From Paenibacillus sp. CAA11 (GTDB lineage Bacteria > Bacillota > Bacilli > Paenibacillales > Paenibacillaceae), in NCBI RefSeq assembly GCF_003060825.1, contig NZ_CP028922.1, positions 2,959,001 to 3,023,000 of the forward strand: 64,000 nucleotides of DNA, in the 5' to 3' direction. The notes below the pieces were generated by a model that had not been told where the DNA came from, made no database searches, and saw only the letters and a program-made list of their open reading frames with translations. Shown piece by piece: positions 50,884 through 60,307 of this stretch (the first letter of the stretch is position 1; the number at the start of each line of letters is the position of its first letter). The position numbers and the translations under genes were made by a program.

Positions 50884-51828
50884 ATGAACGAACCTATCTT
50901 TCTGGAACCCGTATTCAAAGATCGTATCTGGGGAGGAACCAAGCTTCGGGATCTGTTCGGTTATGAGATTCCAAATGACCATACAGGTGAATGTTGGGCT
51001 ATTTCCGCCCACCCTCATGGTCAAAGTGTTGTGCGCCAAGGTACATACAAAGGCAAACGTCTAGGTGACTTGTGGAGTGAGCATCCAGAGCTATTCGCCT
51101 CAGATTCTAAAGTGTTCCCTCTTCTCACGAAAATTCTGGATGCCTCGGATGATCTCTCCGTTCAGGTGCATCCTGATGACATCTACGCCGGAGAGCATGA
51201 GAATGGCGAGCTTGGCAAGACCGAATGCTGGTACATCGTTGATGCTGAGCCCGGATCCGTCATTGTGTATGGACATGAAGCGAAGAGCAAAGAAGAACTG
51301 GTACGCTGGATTGAAGAAGGAAAGTGGGATACGCTGCTGACTAAGATTGAAGTAAAGCCAGGCGACTTCTTCTATGTTCCAAGTGGAACTATTCACGCCC
51401 TTGGCAAAGGAATTGTCGTTCTGGAGACGCAGCAAAGCTCGGATACCACTTACCGGGTATACGATTATGACCGCAAGGACAGCGAAGGCAATACCCGAGA
51501 GCTCCATCTCGAGAAAGCCATTGACGTCACTACAGTTCCTCAATCCTATCAGCCTGGAAGCTACCAAACGTCGCAGCAAGGCGGAACCGAGATCACTACT
51601 TTTGTATCCAACGAATTCTTCTCCGTTCAAAAATGGCGCGTTACGGGGCCGGCCCAATTCGAGAAGAATAAGACCTATCAGCTATTCAGCATCATTGAAG
51701 GAGAAGGTGAGCTGAGCGTAGAAGGCCAAGCTTATCCTCTTCGCAAGGGAGAGCACTTTATTTTGCCAGTGAATTTTGGCCCTTACGAAGTGTCTGGAAA
51801 TTTCGAAGCTGTCGTATCCTGGAATTAA
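50884..51828 (+). CDS. manA: Mannose-6-phosphate isomerase, class I
   Basis: 314 aa, cupin enzyme interconverting mannose-6-phosphate and fructose-6-phosphate. Zinc ligands are visible: Gln and His in SVQVHPDDIYA, Glu in GKTECWYIVD and His in PSGTIHALGKGIVV. Length matches the short Bacillus ManA/Pmi type. AAAGGAG precedes ATG. Co-transcribed with the ROK kinase and probably controlled by the divergent LacI protein. Confidence 0.95.
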   Translation: MNEPIFLEPVFKDRIWGGTKLRDLFGYEIPNDHTGECWAISAHPHGQSVVRQGTYKGKRLGDLWSEHPELFASDSKVFPLLTKILDASDDLSVQVHPDDIYAGEHENGELGKTECWYIVDAEPGSVIVYGHEAKSKEELVRWIEEGKWDTLLTKIEVKPGDFFYVPSGTIHALGKGIVVLETQQSSDTTYRVYDYDRKDSEGNTRELHLEKAIDVTTVPQSYQPGSYQTSQQGGTEITTFVSNEFFSVQKWRVTGPAQFEKNKTYQLFSIIEGEGELSVEGQAYPLRKGEHFILPVNFGPYEVSGNFEAVVSWN

Positions 51829-51847
51829 GAAGAGTATAAGCATACAA

Positions 51848-51880
51848 AAAGCCGCCTTGGACCTCGTCCTTGGCGGCTTT
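51848..51880. terminator. manA terminator
   Basis: The stem AAAGCCGCC / GGCGGCTTT with a 15-nt loop lies between convergent manA and the DinB gene. Confidence 0.85.
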
Positions 51881-51894
51881 ATATGATTTGTATT

Positions 51895-52416
51895 CTACTT
51901 CAAATATCTGTCCTTAATGATGTTCAGATGATGCTCGGTATGGCCGGCAATAATGTAGGCCAAAGCACGGACCGTTACCCCATAGCCACTTGCGATCCCC
52001 TTACGGTACCAAGCTTCCTCGGATAATGACTGGATTAGAACAAGGGTTGCCTGGCGTACAGCGCGCTGTTCTTCCAGCAAATCCGTCAACTCGCGCTCTT
52101 CAAAGCCGGAATGGTTCACAAATTCAACCTCATTGAAGCCAGCTAGCTCTGTCGTGTCTCCTCTTGCAATCCGCAGCAGCCGGTATGCCATAATCCGCTC
52201 CGTATCCGTCGCATGTCCGACAACTTCTTTAATGCTCCATTTTCCTTCCGCATAACGAAAGCCTGCCTGCTCGGCGGACAAACCGCTTAGCACCGAAGCA
52301 TAATCCTCTAGCTGCTGCTCAAGCACCTGTATGAGTCCGGTTTCTGGAACAGATGCTATGTATTCTCCATAATAGTCTGCATACTCTCCAACCTCAGGTT
52401 TAGTCAATTCTATCAT
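51895..52416 (-). CDS. DinB family protein
   Basis: 173 aa four-helix bundle. The metal triad is intact: His in SIKEVVGHATDTERIM and the two His in AYIIAGHTEHHLNIIKDRY. Members are thiol transferases or of unknown activity, some using bacillithiol. GGGAGG precedes ATG. No related genes are linked. Confidence 0.88.
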   Translation of the reverse strand: MIELTKPEVGEYADYYGEYIASVPETGLIQVLEQQLEDYASVLSGLSAEQAGFRYAEGKWSIKEVVGHATDTERIMAYRLLRIARGDTTELAGFNEVEFVNHSGFEERELTDLLEEQRAVRQATLVLIQSLSEEAWYRKGIASGYGVTVRALAYIIAGHTEHHLNIIKDRYLK

Positions 52417-52451
52417 GCGTAGCCTCCCTTTCTACCTCCGAAAATTGGCCC

Positions 52452-52664
52452 CTAGTCTTCCCAAAGATCGTTCATGAGCTTCGCGATCTCTTCTTGCCTA
52501 GCCCTGGTTTGCTCTGGAAGCTTAACCCAGTGCCCTTCCTCCCATTCTACAACATCTCCAGGGACTACTCCATCCTCGACCTGCACAACAGGAACCTCAC
52601 GCGTATGGCCCTCAACCTCAATAATGCAGAACCCCTCTTCATAACGGTCTACTATTCCTCTCAT
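52452..52664 (-). CDS. DUF3006 protein
   Basis: 70 aa. The pattern RGIVDRYEEGFCIIEVEG and VPGDVVEWEEGHWVKL is the DUF3006 beta barrel. It starts 7 bp after the stop of the upstream MBL gene, so the two are translated as a unit. DUF3006 is repeatedly found next to ComEC-like MBL proteins, but its role is unknown. AGAGGTGAT precedes ATG. Confidence 0.88.
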   Translation of the reverse strand: MRGIVDRYEEGFCIIEVEGHTREVPVVQVEDGVVPGDVVEWEEGHWVKLPEQTRARQEEIAKLMNDLWED

Positions 52665-52671
52665 ACGAGTA

Positions 52672-53607
52672 TCACCTCTCGGTTATCGTGTACAGCTTCT
52701 GCCCATCGGATGCAATTTCAACAGTCCCCTGTTGATCGTTGCGGAATACTTGTACGCCTTGTTTGAGAAGACGCTGCAGCACGGTCTGTGTCGGATGGCC
52801 ATACTTGTTGTCCTTGCCCACCTGAATGACAGCGAACTTCGGATTTACAGCCTGCAGAAATTTTGCTGAGGTCGAGGACCTGGACCCATGATGACCAACC
52901 AGCAGCACATCTGCCCTCAAATTTGCTCCGGATGCGAGCATATCCCGCTCACTCTCCCCTTCAGCATCACCTGTAAGCAGGAAAGACGTCTTGCCATAGA
53001 CCACCTTAATGACTGCGCTCATATTGTTATTATCATCATAATGACCTACTGGGGCAAGCATCCTCACACTTATACCGGGTTCAAAATCCAAAGTTACCCC
53101 TGCCTTAGCCGTAGTCACTGTTAGGCCTTTGTTCTTGATCGAATTCAGCACCGATTCAAAGGTTTTGGTGTTGGACTGGGCTTTGGGCATATATACCTTA
53201 CCGATCTCCAGCTCGTCAATCACTTTGTCCAGACCGCCCACATGGTCTGCATCCGGATGAGTTCCGATCACGATATCCAGCCGTTTGACTCCATATTTCC
53301 GGAGGTCTCTCAGCACCGTCTCTTCCTGATCATTGTTCCCGGCATCGATCAGCATAGTTTTACCGGTTGGACCGATCAGCAGCTGGGAGGCGCCTTGTCC
53401 CACATCAAGAAAAACAACCCTTAGCTTTGAATCCGTGCTCGCCTGTGTTCCCGCCTCACCGCCCGGTACACTGTCCTGTGAATCCGGACCAGCCATATCC
53501 GTATATCTCCACAGAAAAGCAACAAGGGCTAGCAGAGCAAGAATGGTGATCTGGGTTCCAGTCAAGCGAGCCCCCTTCTTCTTGCGGCGTCGTTTCTTCG
53601 TTGTCAT
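52672..53607 (-). CDS. Membrane-anchored ComEC/Rec2-like MBL hydrolase
   Basis: 311 aa. A basic N-terminus (TTKKRRRKKKG), one transmembrane helix (about 17-36) and an exposed MBL domain come in order. The metal motif is GTHPDADHVGGLD, the HxDxDH form of the ComEC C-terminal domain. DVGQGASQLLI, LTGDAEGESERDML and VGHHGSRSSTSAKFL are also typical. The family hydrolyses phosphodiesters, possibly DNA; an extracellular nuclease role is inferred. It forms an operon with DUF3006. Confidence 0.88.
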   Translation of the reverse strand: MTTKKRRRKKKGARLTGTQITILALLALVAFLWRYTDMAGPDSQDSVPGGEAGTQASTDSKLRVVFLDVGQGASQLLIGPTGKTMLIDAGNNDQEETVLRDLRKYGVKRLDIVIGTHPDADHVGGLDKVIDELEIGKVYMPKAQSNTKTFESVLNSIKNKGLTVTTAKAGVTLDFEPGISVRMLAPVGHYDDNNNMSAVIKVVYGKTSFLLTGDAEGESERDMLASGANLRADVLLVGHHGSRSSTSAKFLQAVNPKFAVIQVGKDNKYGHPTQTVLQRLLKQGVQVFRNDQQGTVEIASDGQKLYTITER

Positions 53608-53693
53608 AACTTACCTTACCTTTTTTTAAAAAGTATGTAGAACACATGTTCCATTATATAGAAGCTTACCTTATCAAGCAACCATCCCTAATT

Positions 53694-53770
53694 AAAAAAC
53701 ACCCCTTAATAAATCAACTGCACCTCCAACTGTTAGTTGATGTCTAACAACAATTGGGGTGCAGTTGATT
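53694..53770 (-). terminator. Long hairpin after the BIG2 gene
   Basis: A 13-bp perfect inverted repeat AATCAACTGCACC / GGTGCAGTTGATT (53712-53724 and 53758-53770) encloses a smaller TGTTAG / CTAACA hairpin. On the minus strand it is followed by TATTAAGGGGTG and TTTTTT. It probably ends the BIG2 transcript. Confidence 0.65.
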
Positions 53771-53791
53771 AAAGAGATGTTTTTCAAAAGC

Positions 53792-55963
53792 TTATTTTTT
53801 TACGGAGACTGTAACAGTAACGGTCTTCCCGCCGAATTTCGCTTTGATGCTTGCTGTTCCTTTAGCCACAGCTACGATTTGTCCGTTATTTACGGTTGCT
53901 ACATTCGGTTTGCTGCTTGTCCATACTGCGCTGCTGTTCACACTGGAACTGCTTCCAGTGTCATACAGTGCCGTCAAGTTCACGGTCTTGGCAGAACCTG
54001 GAGCAAGCACAACCTTACGTTCACTTACTGTAAGCTTCGCGAGCTTCGGAACTACAGTGATTGTTACGGATACAGCCTTGCCTTGATAAGAACCGCTCAA
54101 AGTGGCGGTGCCTTCACCAACAGCCTTAACGGAGGTTTTATTAACGGTTGCTACTTTTTCATTACTGGATACCCAATTCACCTTCGAGGACAGGTTTATC
54201 GTTTTACCGTTGGCATAGAAACCTGTTACCTTAATCGATTTGGACTGCTTGATATTCATTTGAAGCGAAGTCGGTGCCACTGCAATCTTAATAACCTCTT
54301 GTTCTACTGATACCGGAATTTTGATGGTTTGATTCAAATAAGTGCCTGTAAGGGTTGTATTACCCTTAACTAGACCTTTAATCGTCCCATCCTTAATGAC
54401 AGCCGTACTGCCTGTCATAGACCATTCTATGGAAGTAGTCACATTAACCTCATTCCCATTCTCCAATACGGCTGTTACCGTTTGAGGAAGCGGACTGGTT
54501 TTGCCTGTAACAATCTGATAAACCTCGGTATCTGCCAATAGCACCAGTACCTTCTCAGAGACCGTTACCGGGATGGTGACAACCTCTTTAGAGCCGATTT
54601 TAGCTGTTAATTGGGCGGACCCTGTGCCCACAGCTTTAAGCTTACTGCCTTCTACAGTAAACACAGTCTCATTGCTTGAAAACCACTGCACCGCGTTACT
54701 AAAGTCCTTCTCTTCTTCATCCAGCAACGTACCAGTCACTTTCGGAGCCGATTTGGACTCGCCATTCAGCAAGCTCAAACTGGTTGGATCTGCTTCGAAT
54801 TTAGTTACCGTAGGATGCACAGTAACATTAAATTCTTTGCTAAGCCCCATATAAGAGACCTTGATCGTAGAGCTTCCAACAGCTTTCGCTGTAATCTGGC
54901 CCTTGTTTACAGTGACTGCAAGCGGATTGGAAGAGGTCCATTCAGCGGCATCCGTTACCGAACTCGTACCTCCATTGCCGCCAGTAGTGGCCGGAGCATT
55001 TCTGACCTCCACCCCGACGCTTTCAGATTGGTTCAAGAACATCACCGGATTCTTCACGAAATCCTTGTTTGTAAGTAACAAGGACTCATAAGGATTACGG
55101 ACATAAACATCAACAGAAGCCGTAGACCCGAGATAACTCGCTGTAATGGTTGTTTTACCAAGAGAAATTGGCTGCAGCTTACCGTCTACAATTTTTGCTA
55201 CGGATTCGTTAGAGGAATTCCATTTCACCTTGTCTGTAACTTCAGTGCCTGCGGCTGTGTCAGTGCTGGACAGCTTGGCAAATGCCTTTAATTCTTTGGC
55301 TGCGTCGCCAACCAGCATCTCCTGATCGCCATTTGGTTCAATAACCAGCTTACCGTAAGGCAGGACAACTTTTACCTTCACGGAAGCTGTAACGCCTTTA
55401 TATGTAGCTGTTACCGTGGCGGTACCTTTGTCTACAAGCTCCACTTTACCCTTATCTACCTTGAGGACCGAGCTGTCAGAAGTCGTCCAATCGGCGACTG
55501 TGGATACATCATTGCTGCCGTCTGCAATCGCCTTAATAACTATTCCTTCTGTACCCAGCTTATATTCTACGTTATCAGCTTGGTCCAGTTTCAGCTCATC
55601 AACAGCATACTTAACTGTAACATTGATGTATTTAAGTGCGCTTTTGTATTTTGCTGTGATTTTTGCAGTACCTTTACTGAGCGGTGTCAACAGACCGCCA
55701 TCTACTTTAACAACTCTGGCATCGGAAGAAATCCATGTTACATCATTCGTAACATCTTTCTTAGCGACAGAACCTTCAAGCGTTGCCAGCACACGAAGCT
55801 GCACTGTTCCTTCGTTAACGGTTAATTCAATGTTGCTTTCTGACGTGTCAAAATCAATCGACGTCACGTCCCCGGTCGCCGCAAATGCGCTGGTAGGCAG
55901 CACCGTTGCCAGCATCAGTACAACGACAAGGAACCATTTCGTCATTTTCCTGTTCCCGCTCAT
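53792..55963 (-). CDS. Secreted protein with eight BIG2 (Ig-like) repeats
   Basis: 723 aa. A signal peptide (WFLVVVLMLATVLPTSAFA, cleavage near 28) is followed by eight consecutive Ig-like group 2 repeats of about 80-100 residues. Each has a W-S/T-S motif (WISSDARVVKV, WTTSDSSVLKV, WNSSNESVAKI, WVSSNEKVATV, WTSSKPNVATV) and a G-TA-ITA-Y end. No catalytic domain, SLH domain or sortase signal was seen, so attachment is unclear. BIG2 arrays usually serve as surface spacers or adhesive parts. AAAGGAG precedes ATG. Confidence 0.9.
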   Translation of the reverse strand: MSGNRKMTKWFLVVVLMLATVLPTSAFAATGDVTSIDFDTSESNIELTVNEGTVQLRVLATLEGSVAKKDVTNDVTWISSDARVVKVDGGLLTPLSKGTAKITAKYKSALKYINVTVKYAVDELKLDQADNVEYKLGTEGIVIKAIADGSNDVSTVADWTTSDSSVLKVDKGKVELVDKGTATVTATYKGVTASVKVKVVLPYGKLVIEPNGDQEMLVGDAAKELKAFAKLSSTDTAAGTEVTDKVKWNSSNESVAKIVDGKLQPISLGKTTITASYLGSTASVDVYVRNPYESLLLTNKDFVKNPVMFLNQSESVGVEVRNAPATTGGNGGTSSVTDAAEWTSSNPLAVTVNKGQITAKAVGSSTIKVSYMGLSKEFNVTVHPTVTKFEADPTSLSLLNGESKSAPKVTGTLLDEEEKDFSNAVQWFSSNETVFTVEGSKLKAVGTGSAQLTAKIGSKEVVTIPVTVSEKVLVLLADTEVYQIVTGKTSPLPQTVTAVLENGNEVNVTTSIEWSMTGSTAVIKDGTIKGLVKGNTTLTGTYLNQTIKIPVSVEQEVIKIAVAPTSLQMNIKQSKSIKVTGFYANGKTINLSSKVNWVSSNEKVATVNKTSVKAVGEGTATLSGSYQGKAVSVTITVVPKLAKLTVSERKVVLAPGSAKTVNLTALYDTGSSSSVNSSAVWTSSKPNVATVNNGQIVAVAKGTASIKAKFGGKTVTVTVSVKK

Positions 55964-56086
55964 TCATTTCTCTCCTTTGACTTTCAGTTCTTCCTGGAAA
56001 TTTTCCAGTCTTAACCTATTTTATCGTCAAGAAGGCCTATTTTGTTTATCTTTTTCTGTTATTTTGTTAAAAATAGACATAAAGTC

Positions 56087-56515
56087 CTAATTTCCATGTA
56101 CAGATCTCACTACGAATTCATGCTCCTGCTTGCTGAGCACTTCCCCGGTACGCAGTACAACCTCACGGCTGTTATGGGCCACAATCACCGCGCGATAGCG
56201 AAGAACCTCATCTCCTGCCCAGACTGTAACCGGAGAGCGGAAATGGATCGCATTGTCGAATTGAATGGGGTCCTTCATGACATAACCAACAGAGTGGCTT
56301 CTAGCCGCCACTCCTGCCGCCGGACCTCTCCGGTGTGTGCCTGCCTCAGAGACTGTAATTTTCAAGATGTCGTCGAGCGGGATAAACATCAGTTTAGGCC
56401 CGAGCTGAAGACGTCTCTTCTCGTGGTCCCACCCATCAATTCTTCCTGTGTAGATCCGATCTTCGTCCATACGAAATATGGTAACGTATCGACCGATCCA
56501 TCTCTCGTGCTTCAT
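56087..56515 (-). CDS. Hypothetical protein, small beta-barrel type
   Basis: About 142 aa. The start, KHERWIGRYVTIFRMDEDRI, and LQLGPKLMFIPLDDILKITV look like an Sm/SH3-like barrel, and the C-terminal part (VVLRTGEVLSKQEHEF) may repeat it. GGAGGG precedes ATG at 56515. It starts 38 bp after the ung stop on the same strand and may share its transcript. No family recognised. Confidence 0.7.
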   Translation of the reverse strand: MKHERWIGRYVTIFRMDEDRIYTGRIDGWDHEKRRLQLGPKLMFIPLDDILKITVSEAGTHRRGPAAGVAARSHSVGYVMKDPIQFDNAIHFRSPVTVWAGDEVLRYRAVIVAHNSREVVLRTGEVLSKQEHEFVVRSVHGN

Positions 56516-56553
56516 ACCTGTCCCTCCAATCCATCCAAGAACGTTTGATTCGC

Positions 56554-57237
56554 CTAGATGTCGCTCTCTTCTATACTCCAATTGATGGGCTCAAGCCCCT
56601 GCTCTCTCAGAAACTCATTGCATCTGCTGAATGGGCGGCTGCCGAAAAATCCATGCCGTGCCGCCAGCGGGCTTGGATGAGCGGAGGCAATTACTTGATG
56701 TCGCTTCTGGTCAATAAATGCCCCCTTCTTCTGGGCGTAATTCCCCCAAAGGATAAATACAAGCGGGGTGTCCCGCTGATTCAATCTGGATATCACCGCA
56801 TCTGTGAACCGCTCCCAACCTTTACCCTGATGGGAATTTGGCTTGCCCTCCCTTACCGTAAGCACAGAGTTCAGCAGCAGAACCCCCTGCTGAGCCCAAG
56901 AAGTCAAAGTCCCTGTCAACGGTACAGAAACTCCGAGATCCGCCGACATCTCCTTGTATATATTGTGCAGTGAAGGGGGAATTCGCACTCCGGGGAGTAC
57001 AGAGAAGCTCAAGCCGTGAGCTTGTCCCAGTCCGTGGTACGGGTCCTGTCCCAGAATAACTACCTTTGTCTCCTCATAGGAGGTAAGCTTCAGAGCCTGA
57101 AACAGGAACTGCCGTGGGGGGAATACTGTATGTTCCGCATACTCATGATCCAGCCAGCTCATTAAATCATGGAAATAAGTGCTCTCCATTTCATCCCTTA
57201 ATAATTCATCCCAATCGTTACCAAACAAATTCAACAC
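56554..57237 (-). CDS. ung: Uracil-DNA glycosylase
   Basis: About 227 aa, family 1 UDG that removes uracil from DNA. Water-activating loop GQDPYHGLGQAHGLSFSV, IPPSLHNIYKE, GVLLLNSVLTVR, HQGKGWERFTD and the Leu intercalation loop HPSPLAARHGFFGSRPFS are all intact. The start is ambiguous: GTG 57237, TTG 57234 or TTG 57228, all behind GAGGAG. Confidence 0.97.
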   Translation of the reverse strand: MLNLFGNDWDELLRDEMESTYFHDLMSWLDHEYAEHTVFPPRQFLFQALKLTSYEETKVVILGQDPYHGLGQAHGLSFSVLPGVRIPPSLHNIYKEMSADLGVSVPLTGTLTSWAQQGVLLLNSVLTVREGKPNSHQGKGWERFTDAVISRLNQRDTPLVFILWGNYAQKKGAFIDQKRHQVIASAHPSPLAARHGFFGSRPFSRCNEFLREQGLEPINWSIEESDI

Positions 57238-57298
57238 TCCTCTTCTCCAATCCTATTTATTTTATACCCGCCCGCTCTGTATATCCACCACTGGAATT

Positions 57299-57324
57299 AA
57301 AAAGCCGACCCGTAGGGTCGGCTT
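57299..57324 (-). terminator. Terminator of the sugar operon
   Basis: On the minus strand AAGCCGACCC TAC GGGTCGGCTT is followed by TTT. It lies 63 bp past the GH43 stop. Confidence 0.9.
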
Positions 57325-57386
57325 CATTCTTGCATACTATATATAATAGTAAAAATCCAAAGTTGAATTTACTTTACTCTCTTCAT

Positions 57387-58364
57387 TTAAGATACTTGGC
57401 TCGCCTTGGCCGTATCCGGTCTCGGCACTCCGAAGTTCGGAGTCCCATCTTCATTCCACTGGAAAACCTGCACACGGGCATGGCGGTTTGGATCATACAG
57501 CGGATCTCCCGTAACCTCTTTATAACTTCTCGCATGGTATACAAGAATATCCTCCGTACCATCCTCAGAAACCGTAAAGCTGTTATGCCCTGGTCCATAC
57601 TGTTCGTTCTCTTCAGAGGTCTGGAATACCGGCTCAGGATGCTTAACCCAGGATTTTGGATCAAGCAGATCTGCATTCTCATCTGCTGTAAGCAGCCCCA
57701 TGCAGTAGTTATGATCCGTAGCGCTTGCGGAGAAGGTCATAAATATCCGTCCGTTGCGCTTCAGAATCGCAGCACCTTCATTCACCAAGAATCCGATCTT
57801 CTCCCAATCGTATTCCGGCGTAGAGATTTGAACCTGCTCGCCTTTCAACGTCCATGGATTCTCCATCTCAGAGATGTACAGATTGGAGTTACCCGGGATT
57901 TCCGGATCCTTCTGGGCCCACACATAATATCTAATCCCTTTATGCTCGAAGGAGGTTGCATCCAGGGCGAAAGATTCCCACTTCGTCTTGATCTGCCCCT
58001 TCTCCACCCATTCCCCTTCAAGCGGGTTAGCCGAAGCATTCTCCAGCGCAAACATGCGGTGATCGAACAGACCATCCTTGGTCTCAGAAGTATGTGCCGC
58101 AGCAAAGTATACATACCATTTCCCATCAATATAATGAATTTCCGGAGCCCAAATGTTAGCACTCATGAGCCCTGTCTCATGCTTTACCCAGATTGTCTTG
58201 GCTTCAGCTGTCGCTAAGCCTTCAATCGTTCTGGAGCGACGCAGTTCAATCCGGTCGTATTCCGGAACAGAACCTGTAAAATAATAATAACCATCACTAT
58301 GTTTATAGATAAAAGGATCTGCGCGTTGTTCAATTAAGGGATTATTAAATTGAAGTCTGGTCAT
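57387..58364 (-). CDS. Glycoside hydrolase family 43 protein
   Basis: 325 aa, five-bladed propeller. The inverting catalytic set is visible: Asp in QRADPFIYKHSDGYYY, the pKa modulator Asp in FALDATSFEH and the acid Glu in LVNEGAAIL. WAPEIHYIDGKWYVYFAA is a family hallmark. Likely alpha-L-arabinofuranosidase or beta-xylosidase. No signal peptide, so it acts on imported oligosaccharides. Last gene of the importer operon. TAGGAG precedes ATG. Confidence 0.92.
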   Translation of the reverse strand: MTRLQFNNPLIEQRADPFIYKHSDGYYYFTGSVPEYDRIELRRSRTIEGLATAEAKTIWVKHETGLMSANIWAPEIHYIDGKWYVYFAAAHTSETKDGLFDHRMFALENASANPLEGEWVEKGQIKTKWESFALDATSFEHKGIRYYVWAQKDPEIPGNSNLYISEMENPWTLKGEQVQISTPEYDWEKIGFLVNEGAAILKRNGRIFMTFSASATDHNYCMGLLTADENADLLDPKSWVKHPEPVFQTSEENEQYGPGHNSFTVSEDGTEDILVYHARSYKEVTGDPLYDPNRHARVQVFQWNEDGTPNFGVPRPDTAKASQVS

Positions 58365-58428
58365 ATCTACAACTCCTATACAATTTGTATTCTTTATATT
58401 TTTTAGTGATCGGTTAGATCAATAGGGT

Positions 58429-59328
58429 TTAACCTTTAATACCTGCATTTAAGTTAATTGATTGTACAAAATATTTCTGAGCGAACAAGAACAGCAGCAG
58501 CGTTGGGATAATAGCCAGAATCGCCGAACCCATCAGCTGCCCGATCATGCGGTAATTGCCGTAAATGTCCTGGAGCAGGAGCAACCCGGCCGTAACAGGC
58601 ATTTTAACTACATCGGTGTAGACGATAACCGGCCACAGAAAGTCATTCCATGATCCTGTAAAGGAGAACAAGGCACACACGATCAGAATTGGCTTAACAA
58701 GAGGCAGAATGATGGAGAAATAAATCCGGAAATCGGAAGCTCCATCCACCTTAGCAGACTCATCCAGCTCTTTCGGAATTCCATTCATAAACTGCCGGAC
58801 CAGGAAGATATTCCCCATCCCTGCAAGCCCCGGAATAACCATTGCCCAAGCGGTATTTACCCAGCCCAGAGCATCAATAATTTTATAAGAAGGAATAAGG
58901 TTAACTACACCAGGGAAAAAAGAAATCCCCAATAGCGTGAAGAACAAGGTGTCTCTGCCTTTGAATTTCATGCGGGAATAGCCGTAGCCGGTAATGGAAA
59001 TGACAACAACTACCAGCAGGGTATGACTCACCGCAATAAACACGGAGTTATACAACCAGCGCAGAATCGGCGCAGTGGAGGTATTCTCCAGTATAGCGAC
59101 GTAGTTCTCCATGATCCAGTTCTCTGGAAGGAGACGGAACCCGCTTGAGACAACCTCCGTTTGGGAACGGAAAGATGTAGTGATCCCAAAGATCACAGGA
59201 ATAACCCATAACAGACAAAGAATGATCAAAAACAAATAGGCCACATATTTTGAAATACTAATCTTACCGCCCTTTTTTGGGGTAACATTCGTATTCTTCT
59301 TCAGATCGACCACAGCCTGGTTCGACAT
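58429..59328 (-). CDS. Sugar ABC transporter permease (MalG/AraQ type)
   Basis: 299 aa, six transmembrane helices. The EAA loop contacting the ATPase is ELDESAKVDGASDFRIYFSI. N-terminal cytoplasmic tail is unusually polar. Works with the upstream permease and solute-binding protein. No ATPase gene is present, so a shared MsmX-like ATPase from elsewhere is expected. Confidence 0.94.
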   Translation of the reverse strand: MSNQAVVDLKKNTNVTPKKGGKISISKYVAYLFLIILCLLWVIPVIFGITTSFRSQTEVVSSGFRLLPENWIMENYVAILENTSTAPILRWLYNSVFIAVSHTLLVVVVISITGYGYSRMKFKGRDTLFFTLLGISFFPGVVNLIPSYKIIDALGWVNTAWAMVIPGLAGMGNIFLVRQFMNGIPKELDESAKVDGASDFRIYFSIILPLVKPILIVCALFSFTGSWNDFLWPVIVYTDVVKMPVTAGLLLLQDIYGNYRMIGQLMGSAILAIIPTLLLFLFAQKYFVQSINLNAGIKG

Positions 59329-59379
59329 GTTCTAAGCACCCACCTTTATTGGTTCCATGATAGCTTGCCACCGGTACAA

Positions 59380-60258
59380 CTAAGCAGACTTCCGGTTCAT
59401 GAGATAATACTGAAGGGCAGAAATAATAAGAATAACAACCCCCAGCAATACGGCCATCGCTGACGCCATCCCGGCAATCGATTCACCGCTGCCGAAAGCC
59501 AGCTTACGGATGTACATCATCAATACGCTCGTGCTCTCTTGTGGTCCGCCTTTGGTTAACATCAGCGGCTGCCCGAAGACATTAAATGCACCGGCCGTAG
59601 TCATGACAAAAGTATAGATGAGCGGGAAATTGATCGAAGGCAGTGTTATACTGAAAAATTTCCGGATGGGTCCAGCACCATCCAGATCCGCAGATTCGTA
59701 CAGATCTTGACCCACACCGCTTATAGAAGCGCGGTAAATAATCATGTTGCCGCCGACGCCGCCCCAAAGGGTCAGAACTACGATCATGATCCAAGCATAG
59801 GGTTGATGTGAGGCCCAAACCGTTTCAGACCCGAACACATTGCCGGTAATACCAAGCTGTTTATTGAAGATCAGCGACCAGATCAAGGCAGCTGCAGAGA
59901 TAGAGATCAGACCAGGAAGATACAGAATGGATTGCATCAAACTCTTAGCCTTGACCTTCTTATGTTCCAAGGCAACTGCAATCATCAATGGGATAATAAT
60001 TAGCAGAGGAACGGTAAGAACAACAAACATCAGAGTATTCCGTAAACCTCTGAAAAACTGCGTATGGAAGGTTGAGGTCGAGTCAAAGAAAATTGTCTTA
60101 TAGTTATCCAACCCTACCCATTCCGGCGCACCAAGCAGGTTCCATTTAGTAAATGAAGCATAAATCCCGTAGATGGTAGGCAACAAAATAAAGACGATGA
60201 ATAAAATAAGATGCGGACCTACAAAGAAAACGGGTGCTAAATTAAATTTCTTTTTCAT
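59380..60258 (-). CDS. Sugar ABC transporter permease (MalF/AraP type)
   Basis: 292 aa, six transmembrane helices; EAA loop DLYESADLDGAGPIRKFFSI. First helix LAPVFFVGPHLILFIVFILL. AAAGGAG precedes ATG. It is separated from the solute-binding-protein gene by 125 bp holding a strong hairpin, and from the second permease by 51 bp. Confidence 0.94.
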   Translation of the reverse strand: MKKKFNLAPVFFVGPHLILFIVFILLPTIYGIYASFTKWNLLGAPEWVGLDNYKTIFFDSTSTFHTQFFRGLRNTLMFVVLTVPLLIIIPLMIAVALEHKKVKAKSLMQSILYLPGLISISAAALIWSLIFNKQLGITGNVFGSETVWASHQPYAWIMIVVLTLWGGVGGNMIIYRASISGVGQDLYESADLDGAGPIRKFFSITLPSINFPLIYTFVMTTAGAFNVFGQPLMLTKGGPQESTSVLMMYIRKLAFGSGESIAGMASAMAVLLGVVILIISALQYYLMNRKSA

Positions 60259-60307
60259 AGGCTTTCATATCTCCTTTTTCAGGATCTTGCAGGTAAAAGC
60301 ATTAGTG

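Noticed and set aside
53712..53770. Inverted repeat as transposon ends
   Set aside because: The arms are only 13 bp with 33 bp between and no flanking duplication; a terminator after the BIG2 gene explains it better.
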